A stretch of 64,000 nt of DNA from Palsa-504 sp963753225 (GTDB lineage: Bacteria > Actinomycetota > Actinomycetes > Streptosporangiales > Streptosporangiaceae), in NCBI GenBank assembly GCA_963753225.1, contig CAVWBQ010000011.1:62001-126000 (forward strand). The letters are read 5' to 3'. Positions 1 through 9,024 of this stretch are shown one piece after another. The position numbers and the translations under genes were made by a program. The notes under the pieces were generated by a model. The model searched no databases. It had not been told where the DNA came from and saw nothing but the letters and a program-made list of their open reading frames with translations. Every line of letters begins with the position of its first letter. Position 1 is the stretch's first letter.

Positions 1-214
1 AGCCGCTTTTGCCCGGGACCTGCGGCGCGCGGCCACTGGTAACCTGGATGCCTTCATGAGGATATGTGCACTCCTCGGCGGGCTCGCCTCGGCGGTAGCC
101 GGTTATCTGACCGGCCGCGCACGCTTTGCCGCCCGCAGTCAGGCTCGGCGTGGGGCCTTCCCAGCGCAGAGCATCCAGTCGCCGGACCCGGCTGCTGTCG
201 CACGAAAGGAATAG
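1..214 (+). CDS. C-terminal end of an unidentified protein, cut by the window edge
   Basis: The frame beginning at base 2 is open for 70 codons and ends at TAG 212-214. It contains a hydrophobic, glycine/alanine-rich stretch (ALLGGLASAVAGYLTGR) flanked by arginines, which could be one membrane helix, then a polar tail. The stop lies within the ribosome binding site of the next gene, as expected for an upstream operon member. By position it could be the end of a glycosyltransferase or membrane protein, but too little is present to name it. Confidence 0.5.
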   Translation, partial: AAFARDLRRAATGNLDAFMRICALLGGLASAVAGYLTGRARFAARSQARRGAFPAQSIQSPDPAAVARKE

Positions 215-218
215 GCTC

Positions 219-2015
219 ATGCAGGCGGTTATCCTCGCGGCAGGACGCGGTCGGCGAATGGAGCCACTCTCGAAGACCTGTCATAAAGGCCTGCTTGAGA
301 TAGGAGGCAGCACCATTCTCGGCAGGGCGCTGGACAGCCTGCTCAAAGCCGGCGTCGCCCCCATCACCATCGTGACGGGATACCGGAGCGATGACATAAC
401 AAGCTTCGTCTCCACCCGGTACCCGGGCATCCCCGTTCGTTACGTGCACAACGAGCGCTACGAGGTAACCAACAACATCGTCTCGCTGGCGATGGCGCTG
501 GAGAGCCTCACGTACGAGGAAGACGTCGCCCTCATTGAATGTGACCTGCTTTTCGAGCCGCATCTCATCACCGATCTGGCCAGGCACCCGGGCCAGAACG
601 TAGCGCTGGTCGACCGCTATCGCACGGGGATGGACGGCACCGTCGTCTCGATCGAGAACGGCTACGTGAGCCAGGTGTTCCCCACCGCAAGCCAGGACAG
701 GGATTTCCGTTTCGGCGATAAGTTCAAGACCATTAACATCTACCGTTTCGACCGCACATATTGTCAGGGAACGCTGCGGCCCATGCTCAGCGCATACGCC
801 AACAACGTCGATTCCAACTGCTATTACGAAATCGTTCTCGGTATGCTGGCCAACGTTCCAGCGCACAGAATATCAGCGCTGGTCGTGCGGGACACGGACT
901 GGGTAGAGGTAGACGACCCTAATGACCTGAACGTCGCCAGGTTCGCCTTCGAGCCGAAAGACCGGGCCGCATTGCTCGACCATTCTTTCGGCGGGCACTG
1001 GTCCTACGACGTCCTCGACTTCTCGCTCCCCCGCAACGCCTACTTTCCGCCCGTCCCGATGCTCACCGCGCTCAGCCACGGCCTGCCGGATGTCATCACG
1101 GGCTATGGGTCCCGGCAGGAAATCCTGGACGAAAAGGCGGCGCTCTTCATCGGCTGCGAGCCGGACCGCGTCCGTCTCCTCAACGGCGCCTCCCAGGCCT
1201 ACCCGATACTCGGACAGCTCTACCGGGACCGGGCCGTCGCGATACCCACCCCCACCTTCGGGGAGTACGCGCGGTGCTTCCCGCATGCGACCACGTACAC
1301 CGATTCGCTAGCCGCCGATCCAGAGCAGTTCGGGCGATACGCGCAAGAGATGGACCTGATGGTGGTGGTCAACCCGAACAATCCGTCCGGCGTAACGGTC
1401 TCCACCCGGTCGCTGTACGACGTAGCCGCCCGGACGCCGGACACCACGTTCCTGATCGACGAGTCCTTCCTCGTCTTCAGCGGGCAGCCGTCGCTGATCC
1501 GCCTGCTCGAGGCCGAGCCGCTGGACAACGTCGTGATCTTGACCAGCCTCGGTAAGTCGCTGGGGGTTCCCGGGCTCCGCTTGGGCTATCTCTACACGTC
1601 CAACGCGGAATTGCGTCGAGTGTTCGGGACATTCATGCCCATCTGGGGCGTCAATGCGCTGGCGGAGTTCTTCCTAGAGCTGACCATCAAGTTCCGCACC
1701 GACCTGGAAAGGTCCATTGCTCTGACGGTGTCGGAGCGGGCCCGGATGCGGCGTCTGCTGGAGGAACTGCCCTCCGTGCGCCACGTTCATGACAGCGGAG
1801 GCAACTTCCTCCTCGTCGATCTGGCCGGCGAGGATCCGGGCGCAGCCTCACGGCTGCGGCGGGACCTGCTGGCCAGCAGCAGGATCGAGGTAAAGGACAT
1901 CTCGGGAAAGTACCCGGACCAGCGGCCGCGACTGCGCTTGGCCGTGCGGACGCAGGAAGACAATGACCGGCTGCTGAACGCCCTCAGGGCCCTGGCCACG
2001 GAAGCCACGCCATGA
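219..2015 (+). CDS. NTP-transferase / class I-II aminotransferase fusion (PntC- or LicC-like cytidylyltransferase plus PLP transaminase)
   Basis: The protein has 598 residues and two domains. Residues 1-235 are a nucleotidyltransferase: an N-terminal LAAGRGRRM loop, then HKGLLEIGG in place of the usual PKxLxPxxG, and an acidic ECDLLFEPH motif, most like LicC-type cytidylyltransferases. Residues 255-598 are a fold-type I PLP enzyme with NPNNPSG near 385-391 and the Schiff-base lysine in SLGKSLG at Lys446. A similar fusion, PntC with an aminoethylphosphonate transaminase, is known from phosphonate decoration in Treponema. The start at 219 is chosen because AAAGGA lies 8 bases upstream; an in-frame start at 126 lacks this. 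The gene overlaps the LicD-like gene by 4 bases (ATGA). The role as maker of an activated amine or phosphonate head group is inferred; no PEP mutase is in the window. Confidence 0.8.
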   Translation: MQAVILAAGRGRRMEPLSKTCHKGLLEIGGSTILGRALDSLLKAGVAPITIVTGYRSDDITSFVSTRYPGIPVRYVHNERYEVTNNIVSLAMALESLTYEEDVALIECDLLFEPHLITDLARHPGQNVALVDRYRTGMDGTVVSIENGYVSQVFPTASQDRDFRFGDKFKTINIYRFDRTYCQGTLRPMLSAYANNVDSNCYYEIVLGMLANVPAHRISALVVRDTDWVEVDDPNDLNVARFAFEPKDRAALLDHSFGGHWSYDVLDFSLPRNAYFPPVPMLTALSHGLPDVITGYGSRQEILDEKAALFIGCEPDRVRLLNGASQAYPILGQLYRDRAVAIPTPTFGEYARCFPHATTYTDSLAADPEQFGRYAQEMDLMVVVNPNNPSGVTVSTRSLYDVAARTPDTTFLIDESFLVFSGQPSLIRLLEAEPLDNVVILTSLGKSLGVPGLRLGYLYTSNAELRRVFGTFMPIWGVNALAEFFLELTIKFRTDLERSIALTVSERARMRRLLEELPSVRHVHDSGGNFLLVDLAGEDPGAASRLRRDLLASSRIEVKDISGKYPDQRPRLRLAVRTQEDNDRLLNALRALATEATP

Positions 2016-2716
2016 CGAAGATCACGGTGTTCCGGGCCCGGCGCCTGGCGATCACGCGTTCGGCCGAATCGCTGAGCCGTTTCGAGTTCCTGCGACCGTG
2101 GCTGATGCGCCGTTTCGTGGCGAACCTGCAGCGCCTCAACGACGCGCTCAGGCACACCGAGCTTGACGGCCACTACTGGGTGTGGTCCGGGCTGCTTCTG
2201 GGCTGGGCCCGCGACGGGGCTGTCCTGGCCCATGACTGCCTGGACGCGGACTTCGCCGTGGCCGACCGTGACTTCCAGCGCCTGGTGAATGCGGTACCGG
2301 CGATCATGCGCGCCGGCTTCCGGTGCGACCGGCGCTTCGTCAACACCGCTGGCCAGGTCACGGAGCTGACGTTCCTTCGCCAGGGCGCCCGCTTCGAATT
2401 CTTCCGTATGTTCCCGGCCGACGGGCGCCTGCGCTACTACATGTACAGCATCAAGCTGAAAGGGATAACGCAGGTCGAGGCGTTCGTGCCGGAGCAGGAA
2501 ACGGTTCCGTTCTCCTTCCTGGGCCGTACCTGGCTCAAGCCCAAGGATCACGACCTCGAACTCCGGACGGTCTACGGCTCCTGGAAGGTCCCGGATCCGT
2601 CGTGGTCGTACCTCGATACCCTCGACCTCGAAGCCCGTCGCGCATCGCCCTACTCCAACTTCGACTGGCGAGATGGCGTCGTGGCTCTGCCCCAGGACTC
2701 ATCCACGCCACAGTGA
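2012..2716 (+). CDS. LicD-like phosphotransferase (nucleotidyltransferase fold)
   Basis: This 234-residue protein carries the LicD/fukutin-type signature LLLGWARDGAVLAHD near residues 62-76. The aspartates of this motif bind metal and place the CDP-linked donor. LicD enzymes transfer phosphocholine or a related head group from the CDP-activated form onto a surface glycan. The 4-base overlap with the preceding cytidylyltransferase-transaminase fusion fits a two-step activate-and-transfer module. No signal peptide or membrane segment is seen, so it should act on cytoplasmic glycan precursors. The head group could be choline, ethanolamine or aminoethylphosphonate; the sequence does not decide. 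Confidence 0.7.
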   Translation: MTKITVFRARRLAITRSAESLSRFEFLRPWLMRRFVANLQRLNDALRHTELDGHYWVWSGLLLGWARDGAVLAHDCLDADFAVADRDFQRLVNAVPAIMRAGFRCDRRFVNTAGQVTELTFLRQGARFEFFRMFPADGRLRYYMYSIKLKGITQVEAFVPEQETVPFSFLGRTWLKPKDHDLELRTVYGSWKVPDPSWSYLDTLDLEARRASPYSNFDWRDGVVALPQDSSTPQ

Positions 2717-2727
2717 GAGCTGGACGC

Positions 2728-3879
2728 TCACATCCTGCCGTGAGCGGGACGGACAAGGCGGCGGATCCGGCGAGCACCCTTGAGTAGCCCTGGGTGCGCA
2801 TTGACGAAAACGTTCGCCCACCGGGCGGACGAGCTCCTGGTCCTGTGAGCTACTCCGAGCGCGGACCGGCTGGTCGCGATACCTTCGGCCACGAAAACGT
2901 CATGGCTCTTCATCGCGTCCTTGTAACTGCTGCTTCCCCGGCCCATGTAGATCATGTCAATCCCGGCGGCGGCGAATCCCTCAGCCATCTTCTTGACCAG
3001 GATCAAGCCGGGAGAGTAGCTGCTGAAGCTGGGATCGTACGCAGTAAACCAACCGTGGAAAATGTTCCCGGCGCGTAGGCCGAATTGCGCTGCGGCGGGC
3101 TGATCGCCCGCGTACAGGACCGAGAGCATGCCGGTCATGTGATCGCTGCGTGTATCCAGGAGATCATGGAGAAGCTCGACGACCCAGGGCGGCTCGAAGG
3201 TGTCAACGTGACCGGTTCGACGATACTGGCCCGACTTCCAGGTCATGAGCATGCGGAGCATCTCGATATCGCGAGAATCAGGCACGATGCGAGTCTCCCC
3301 TACTTCGCGCCCGAATTTCCGGTTCTTGCGGTCGAGTTCCCGGCAGAAGCGAGGCGACCTTGCCTGCAGCTTAGCGTAGTAAGCGCCGAAACCCTCAGAA
3401 AGGTCGATCGTCGGCACCGGGACCTGCCCCGCGTGATAAGGCTGGAACGGTTGCTGGTCGGTTATCAGGCTGTCGAACTCCCAGGCCGCCAGCCGGCATC
3501 CCGACAATAGCTTCCGGGCATCCCAGCTCGCGCCTTCAGCATGGATAAGGCCCTGGCTAAGGGACAGCCAGCCGCCAATCGGCACGCCCACGCCGAACTG
3601 CCGTCTTTCGAACGGGAAAAATCCCGTGATGATCTCGCGTTCGGCCAGAACGGCAACGTGGGTATCCGACTGGACACGGCCTACGGCTCGTGCGAACTCG
3701 GGCGACAGGAACGGATCGGCCAGGGGCGGTGTGGCCCCTTGCATGGAGTGCCACGTCGCGATCTCGGCCTGGCCGAGTTCGTCCGGGCGGACGAGATGTA
3801 CTGTCACCGGATTCTGCCGTGTCTTCCCGGCCTGATACGGCCTGGTTCGCGGTTCATCCGAGGTAAGGCGCAGGAACAT
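2728..3879 (-). CDS. GNAT-family (BioF2/CelD-like) acyltransferase
   Basis: This 383-residue protein resembles the Acetyltransf_6 group (BioF2/CelD-like). It has a long N-terminal half with a conserved WEFDSL region, a basic helix (RFCRELDRKNRKFGRE), and a C-terminal GNAT half ending with the block MIYMGRGSSSYKD. The family is common in exopolysaccharide loci and is thought to acylate sugars or amino groups; the substrate here is unknown. The start at 3879 has GGAGGAG about 11 bases upstream; a GTG at 3807 is an alternative that removes 24 residues. The gene converges with the LicD-like gene and lies downstream of the GT2 at 3980-4942. The N-terminal half of the 5475-7793 protein belongs to the same broad family. 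Confidence 0.72.
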   Translation of the reverse strand: MFLRLTSDEPRTRPYQAGKTRQNPVTVHLVRPDELGQAEIATWHSMQGATPPLADPFLSPEFARAVGRVQSDTHVAVLAEREIITGFFPFERRQFGVGVPIGGWLSLSQGLIHAEGASWDARKLLSGCRLAAWEFDSLITDQQPFQPYHAGQVPVPTIDLSEGFGAYYAKLQARSPRFCRELDRKNRKFGREVGETRIVPDSRDIEMLRMLMTWKSGQYRRTGHVDTFEPPWVVELLHDLLDTRSDHMTGMLSVLYAGDQPAAAQFGLRAGNIFHGWFTAYDPSFSSYSPGLILVKKMAEGFAAAGIDMIYMGRGSSSYKDAMKSHDVFVAEGIATSRSALGVAHRTRSSSARWANVFVNAHPGLLKGARRIRRLVRPAHGRM

Positions 3880-3979
3880 GTCCAGATCTGCTCCTCCACG
3901 GCGTGGATGACCGGTCCTGAGGTGAGATCGAAGCCTATCAGGGTGACGCCGCTGCGACCGAAAGCAGAGTTAGCGTCCG

Positions 3980-4942
3980 TCACCTCTCTCCGCCAGCGCA
4001 TGCATCAGGTAACACGGCGGGGCGGTAACCCTCAGGAATATCGGCTTCAAGTCCCTCGTCGTACGAGCCAACGTCGGTTATCGTCTCCGTCACGGGCGCC
4101 TTCCGGGCCCGGGACTGGTAACGCTCAAACAAGATGGTGCGCAGGACCCGGTAGCCGTCGCTGAATGCATTCAGGTTGCTGACCCCGTGGATCCGCGGAT
4201 ATTCGTAGCTCGCGACCTCCCTGACGATCAGCTTAGCCTGCGCCACCCGGATATTCATCAGCGTCTCAACCTCGAATCCGTCACCCCAGAGCCGGGTGCC
4301 GTCGGCCGGGGCGGCCGATTCAGAGTCCAGGCCGAGCACCGGAAGGTGGCGCCGCCAGAGGGCGTTATACCCGTAGCAAAGATCCGAATACTGGGTCCGG
4401 CACAAGAGGTTTACCATGGCGTTGAGCACGCGGTTACCAGCCCGGCGCAACCGGGTGATGTCGCTGCTGCCCCCGCCGTCAGCGAACCTCGAGCCTTTCG
4501 CATAATCCGCGCCATCCAGGAGTGTCCTGACGAACAGCGGGATCTCGGCCGGATCGGCCGAGCCGTCGGCATCGACCATGACTATTATGTCACCGGTCGC
4601 CGCAGCGAACCCGCAGGCAAGGGCGTTGCCCTTGCCACGACGGTTCTGTGCGATGATCCGCACCTCGGGCCGCAGCCGGCGCGCGGCGGCCAGGGTGTCG
4701 TCCACCGAGTGGCCGTCCACCACGATAACCTCGTGGAGCCCGGTAGGCAGCCGGGAAAAGACACACGGCAGGTTACGGGCCTCGTTGAGGGTGGGAATAA
4801 CCACCGATACCTTCGGCACCATCGTGCCAGTGGCAACTTGGGCCATTGCTGCCCGCTCAGGTGATTCCTGGTCGAGCTGATCAAGTAGTGACGGCGCTTT
4901 CCTGTTACCGCGCCGGCCCATGGAACGGATATCGATACTCAC
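3980..4942 (-). CDS. Glycosyltransferase family 2 (dolichyl-phosphate mannosyltransferase/DPM1-like)
   Basis: This 320-residue soluble GT2 has a GT-A domain starting at VSVVIPTLNE, followed by EVIVVDGHSVDDT, RRGKGNALACG and the DxD-type metal site VDADGSAD. The later LCYGYNALWRR segment is typical of polyprenyl-phosphate glycosyltransferases. It probably moves a sugar from a nucleotide donor to a lipid phosphate or growing glycan. The GTG start at 4942 is fixed by a strong GGAGGAGGG 6 bases upstream. It lies upstream of the GNAT gene on the same strand. The C-terminal 80 residues are outside the catalytic fold and polar. Confidence 0.82.
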   Translation of the reverse strand: MSIDIRSMGRRGNRKAPSLLDQLDQESPERAAMAQVATGTMVPKVSVVIPTLNEARNLPCVFSRLPTGLHEVIVVDGHSVDDTLAAARRLRPEVRIIAQNRRGKGNALACGFAAATGDIIVMVDADGSADPAEIPLFVRTLLDGADYAKGSRFADGGGSSDITRLRRAGNRVLNAMVNLLCRTQYSDLCYGYNALWRRHLPVLGLDSESAAPADGTRLWGDGFEVETLMNIRVAQAKLIVREVASYEYPRIHGVSNLNAFSDGYRVLRTILFERYQSRARKAPVTETITDVGSYDEGLEADIPEGYRPAVLPDACAGGER

Positions 4943-5474
4943 TGGGACCCTCCTCCAATCATGAATACAAAAACGACAGTAGATAAAGCGAATTTCTCAC
5001 CGCGCTAATACGGCCGGCGCGCAGGACATCAACACCACCCCGGTCCTGCTGACCGACGAACTCCGTGATCGAACAGCCGTCCCCGGCCGTCGGGCAAGGC
5101 ACACTCAACCCCCAGTACCTGACTCCCCAGTCAGGCATCGGTCCTGCGAGCGGGACGTCAACGACGAAACCGCCCATTCACTTACATGACGCACACGGGG
5201 CACCAACGGTTTACCTGTATTTGTCTGATTACGTACCGTGAGATCTACTTCTTAGCTAGTGAGGTCACAGTCACGCTTTGGCGTGACTGTGACTACAGGA
5301 CGTGTTTACCCAATTACGAAATGCGCACAGTGTGTTACTGTTGCGTCCCGAAGCTGTTGACTTTGAGTAGAGTTGAATAGGCCGTGACGTTCGGTGATTT
5401 TTGAGCCGCAGGGATAGTCTGCGTGAGAGCAAAGACCTGGCGATCGCAATGGGTGGGGAATCTGGAAGGACAGG
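4943..5474. other. 532-bp intergenic region between divergent genes
   Basis: No convincing gene is seen: the short open frames have no ribosome binding site and no recognisable protein. The region is visibly more AT-rich than its neighbours, as expected for promoters serving the leftward GT2 and the rightward fusion gene. A perfect 13-bp inverted repeat at 5264-5293 is listed separately. Confidence 0.6.
5264..5293. promoter_or_regulatory. Perfect 13-bp inverted repeat with a 4-base loop
   Basis: GTCACAGTCACGC at 5264-5276 is followed by TTTG and the exact complement GCGTGACTGTGAC at 5281-5293. No T-run follows on either strand. It lies in a divergent promoter region about 180 bases before the 5475 gene, so it could be an operator or a transcribed hairpin. 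Each arm contains a GTGAC/GTCAC repeat, so the site could hold more than one protein dimer. The function is unknown. Confidence 0.55.
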
Positions 5475-7793
5475 ATGAGATCTGCCAACGGTCACTACAC
5501 GGTGATGAGCCCCGTGCCCAGGGAGGTGTGGGAGTCTCTGTACCGCTCGGATGAGAAGGCGGTGGTGTCACAGTCGCTGGCCTGGCGCGATTCACTTCTT
5601 GCCGACGGCCGGTACCAGGATGCGAGCCTTCTCTACGAATTTTCTTCCGGTCGGCAGGTCCTGATGCCAATGGCCCGGCGTCGTCTGCAGCCGCCTGGCG
5701 CGACCGCGGTCGCGTCCTGGCCCCAAGTGTGGGGGATAGGCGGACCGATAACACAGGCAGGGCAGGTCAGTGCGGCCGAAGCGGCAGCGGTGCTTGGCGA
5801 CGTGGCCAGGCGGGGTACGCTCTCGGCGGCCATAACGCTGAGGCCCGACGCCGACCCGAACTGGCTCAGTCAGGCCCGCCAGTTCCGGGTCGAGGACCGC
5901 GGCTGTTATGTGGTCGACCTGGACGGCGGATTCGATGAGGTCTGGCAGCATAGGTTCCGGAGCAATACCCGCCGGGCCGTCCGCAAGGCGGAGCGCTCCG
6001 GCCTGGACATAGAGGTTGACCGGTCCGGGCGGCTACTCGATGTGTTCTACGACCTCTACCAGAAGTCCCTCTCGCGCTGGGCCGCCGTTCAGCACGAACC
6101 GTTGTGGTTCACCCGCCTGCGGATGAACCGGGTGTGCTACACAACCCCCAGGCATCTGGCCTTGGTCGCCAGGCATTTCGGGGCGGACTGCGCCATATGG
6201 GTCGCATGGCACAAAGGGCAGCCTGCCGCAGCCAACATCATCCTGCGGGCCGGTACTTACGTGAAGGCCTGGCGGGGGGCTATGGACAAGGAAATCGCCG
6301 CTCCGGTGTGCGCGACCGAGTTCCTGGACCGGCTTGCCATCGAGGATGCCTGCCGGGAGGGGTACCGTTTCTACGACCTGGCGGGCGCGGACCCCGGATC
6401 GTCCCTGGCCAGGTTCAAGGAGAACCTGGGCGCGACGCTGCGGTTCACGCACGAACTGCGGGCCGAACGCCTGCCGATGTACCGGGCCCGACGGCTCTCG
6501 GCGGACGCGATCAGCACTCTCGTGTCGCGGAGTGCACCAGGCCGCTTATCACGTGACGGAGGCACTGTGAGGATCGTGTGCGTGGGTGGCGGCCCAGCCG
6601 GACTGTACTTCTCGCTTCTCATGAAGCGACACGACCACAAGCATGACATCACGGTCTTTGAGCGGAGCAGGGTCGGCTCGAGTTTCGGCTGGGGAGTGAC
6701 GATCGATCCTGGTTTCCTTCAGAAGCTCTACAGCAATGACCCCGAGTCGGCACGGCAGATTGAGCAGGCCGCATTCCGCTGGCGCAAGCAGTACATTCAT
6801 ATAAACGGCGAGCAAGTAGTATATGACGGGGACGGGGATCTCTACAATTTCAACCGGCCGGACCTGGTGGATATCCTAGCCGCCCGCGCGCAACGTCTTG
6901 GGGTTCGGGTCGAGTATGAGCACGAGGCGATGAGCGCGTCTCAGCTACCCGAGGCTGATCTGATCGTCGCGGCCGACGGCGTGAACAGCCGGATACGCCA
7001 GGAGAATCCGAATTTCGGAACCGACGTCTGGCTGAGCAACGACAAGTACATCTGGCTGGGCACCGATAAGGTATTCGATACCTTCGCCTATCATTTCATC
7101 GAGACAGACGGTGGCTGGCTGTGGGCAAGTACATACGGCGTGGGCTCGGAATTGAGCACGTTCGTCGTCCATACCTCATCGGAAACATGGAAAGCTCTGG
7201 GCTTCGATACCATGCCGATACGCGACAGTCTCTCCGTCCTTTCCGAGCTCTTCCAGGATCAGCTAGAGGGCCATCGCCTGATGGGGCAGGTTGGCGACGA
7301 AGCCAACGCTCGATGGCTGAGTTTCCGGAATGTCAGCAATCAGCGCTGGCATGTCGGCAACGTCGTCCTCGCCGGAGACAGCGCCCACACCACGCACTTC
7401 TCGGCAGGGGAAGGCACCAGACTGGCCATCGAGGATTCCATTGCGCTGGCCGAGAATGTGCAGCGTCACGATGATCTCGAGGTAGCGCTTGAGTCATATG
7501 AACGGCAACGCCGTGCTGAGATGCGCCGCACGCAAAACGAGGCTCGTCTCAGCGCCCAGTGGTTCGAGAACCTTTCCCGTTATATCGACCTCGAGCCCCG
7601 CCAATTCGGCGCGCTGGTGCATGCGCGCCGGTCCGCGCTACTTCCGCTGCTGCCGCCTCGGCTGTTTTATCACCTGAATCATGCTTCCCAGGAGATCGGC
7701 ATCCTGCGGCGGCTCCGTCGGCGGATCGGGCCGCTGGCGATGGCCCTGCACCACAGGCGCGCTCCCGTGCCGCCGACTGGCGGAGACAGGTAG
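5475..7793 (+). CDS. GNAT (BioF2-like) acyltransferase fused to an FAD-dependent aromatic-type monooxygenase
   Basis: This 772-residue protein has two domains. Residues 1-350 are a GNAT_6/FemAB-like acyltransferase, with FRSNTRRAVRKAERSG and the late RFYDLAGADPGSSLARFK block. Residues 365-772 are a group A flavin monooxygenase: Rossmann VGGGPAGLYF, the DG motif VAADGVNSRIR, and the GD motif LAGDSAHTTHF, closest in style to anthraniloyl-CoA/salicylyl-CoA hydroxylases. A GTG at 6567 (codon 365), preceded by GGAGG at 6558-6562, begins the monooxygenase exactly where its paralogue at 9025-10266 begins, so the second domain may also be made separately. Acylation followed by hydroxylation of a carrier-bound or glycan-bound group is inferred. 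Confidence 0.8.
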   Translation: MRSANGHYTVMSPVPREVWESLYRSDEKAVVSQSLAWRDSLLADGRYQDASLLYEFSSGRQVLMPMARRRLQPPGATAVASWPQVWGIGGPITQAGQVSAAEAAAVLGDVARRGTLSAAITLRPDADPNWLSQARQFRVEDRGCYVVDLDGGFDEVWQHRFRSNTRRAVRKAERSGLDIEVDRSGRLLDVFYDLYQKSLSRWAAVQHEPLWFTRLRMNRVCYTTPRHLALVARHFGADCAIWVAWHKGQPAAANIILRAGTYVKAWRGAMDKEIAAPVCATEFLDRLAIEDACREGYRFYDLAGADPGSSLARFKENLGATLRFTHELRAERLPMYRARRLSADAISTLVSRSAPGRLSRDGGTVRIVCVGGGPAGLYFSLLMKRHDHKHDITVFERSRVGSSFGWGVTIDPGFLQKLYSNDPESARQIEQAAFRWRKQYIHINGEQVVYDGDGDLYNFNRPDLVDILAARAQRLGVRVEYEHEAMSASQLPEADLIVAADGVNSRIRQENPNFGTDVWLSNDKYIWLGTDKVFDTFAYHFIETDGGWLWASTYGVGSELSTFVVHTSSETWKALGFDTMPIRDSLSVLSELFQDQLEGHRLMGQVGDEANARWLSFRNVSNQRWHVGNVVLAGDSAHTTHFSAGEGTRLAIEDSIALAENVQRHDDLEVALESYERQRRAEMRRTQNEARLSAQWFENLSRYIDLEPRQFGALVHARRSALLPLLPPRLFYHLNHASQEIGILRRLRRRIGPLAMALHHRRAPVPPTGGDR

Positions 7794-7961
7794 CTCCCGC
7801 CCGTGCAGATCGCACGCCGATCCGGGACATCTCTGCTTCCCTGCTAGGACGCGGCCCGGTCACCCGCACCACGGCCGGCGGTGCAGCGCCCTGCCCTGAA
7901 CTTCGCGGCACAGATCACGAAAGTCGGGCATGGGGTGGTTTGGGCGCTATGATCGGGCGGA

Positions 7962-8960
7962 GTGATGAAGACGACCGGAGAAAACCCACGACGGAGGACC
8001 CGGGCGCTCGGGGTTCTCGCACCGCGTAACGCGGTGAGAAAGTTCCTGCTGGCGGCGGTGTCCGCGGGTGAGCGCCTGCGGACGTGGCTGCTTGAGCAGC
8101 CCTGGTTCCAGAGCGTCCTGATGCCTGCCATGCCTCGCCAGCTGCGCTGGCTGCTGCGAAGGGTCTACCTGGCGCCGATCGACTTCGGCGACCGGTTGCT
8201 CGGCCGCAGCGACCCTGGCCTTCCGGCGAAGGCCACGAACTTCACCGGTTCTGCCGGACCTGACTTCTCGTCCAGGGGCGACGCCCTGGTGAAATCGCTC
8301 GCCGATCTCGCCGGGATGACCCCGTCGTCCCACGTTCTAGACGTCGGCTGCGGCGTCGGGAAACTAGCTGTCGCGATGACGCATTTCCTCGACGAGAACG
8401 GCCGTTATGAAGGGCTCGACATTGTTCCCGACGCCATCGAGTGGTGCACGAAGAACATCGTGGGTCCGCACGGCAATGTGCATTTCACGGTCGCTGACGT
8501 TTACAACAGGGAATATAACCCGAAGGGCCATGTGCAGCCGGCGGACTACCGGTTCCCGTATGATGACGAGACCTTTGACGCGGTCGCGCTCTACTCGGTA
8601 TTCACCCATATGCTGCCGGACGACGTGGACCGGTACATCAGCGAGATCGCACGCGTACTCAAGACGAACGGGCACATCTTCGCGACCTACTTCATCATCA
8701 ACCCGGAATCGCTGCGGCTGATGAGGTCGAGTGGGTGCGCGATGCAGTTCAAGCGTAATCTCGGGTCGCACTGGGTCCAGAATGGCAGGGTACCGGAACT
8801 TGCGGTCGCCTATGACGAAGAATACATCCGCGCTGCCCACGTCAGGTACGGGTTCTCTTCGCCGAAGCTCTACGAGGGAGATTGGTGTGGCCGCGCGGGG
8901 TACTGGCCAGGCGGCTCAGGATTCGGAGATCAGGACGTCCTCGTCGCGGTAAAACAATAG
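7962..8960 (+). CDS. Class I SAM-dependent methyltransferase
   Basis: This 332-residue protein has a Methyltransf_11-type core at about residues 120-240: motif I VLDVGCGVGKL, acidic loop GLDIVPDA, and a post-motif ALYSVFTHMLPDDVDRY segment followed by RVLKTNGHIF. The N-terminal 90 residues are basic and amphipathic. Such enzymes are common in polysaccharide and natural-product loci, where they O- or N-methylate sugars or tailoring groups. It stands between the two flavin monooxygenases, suggesting a hydroxylate-then-methylate step. The GTG at 7962 or the ATG at 7965 is the start; the ribosome binding site is weak, so the N-terminus is uncertain. Confidence 0.8.
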   Translation: MMKTTGENPRRRTRALGVLAPRNAVRKFLLAAVSAGERLRTWLLEQPWFQSVLMPAMPRQLRWLLRRVYLAPIDFGDRLLGRSDPGLPAKATNFTGSAGPDFSSRGDALVKSLADLAGMTPSSHVLDVGCGVGKLAVAMTHFLDENGRYEGLDIVPDAIEWCTKNIVGPHGNVHFTVADVYNREYNPKGHVQPADYRFPYDDETFDAVALYSVFTHMLPDDVDRYISEIARVLKTNGHIFATYFIINPESLRLMRSSGCAMQFKRNLGSHWVQNGRVPELAVAYDEEYIRAAHVRYGFSSPKLYEGDWCGRAGYWPGGSGFGDQDVLVAVKQ

Positions 8961-9024
8961 ATAACCTTCTTCTCATGTCGCAGGCCGCGAACCCGCTCCG
9001 CACTCCCCGGCGCACGCAGGACCG

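Noticed and set aside
126..218. Longer N-terminus for the nucleotidyltransferase fusion
   Set aside because: The extension overlaps the end of the upstream frame, lacks a ribosome binding site and precedes the conserved MQAVILAAG start of the family.
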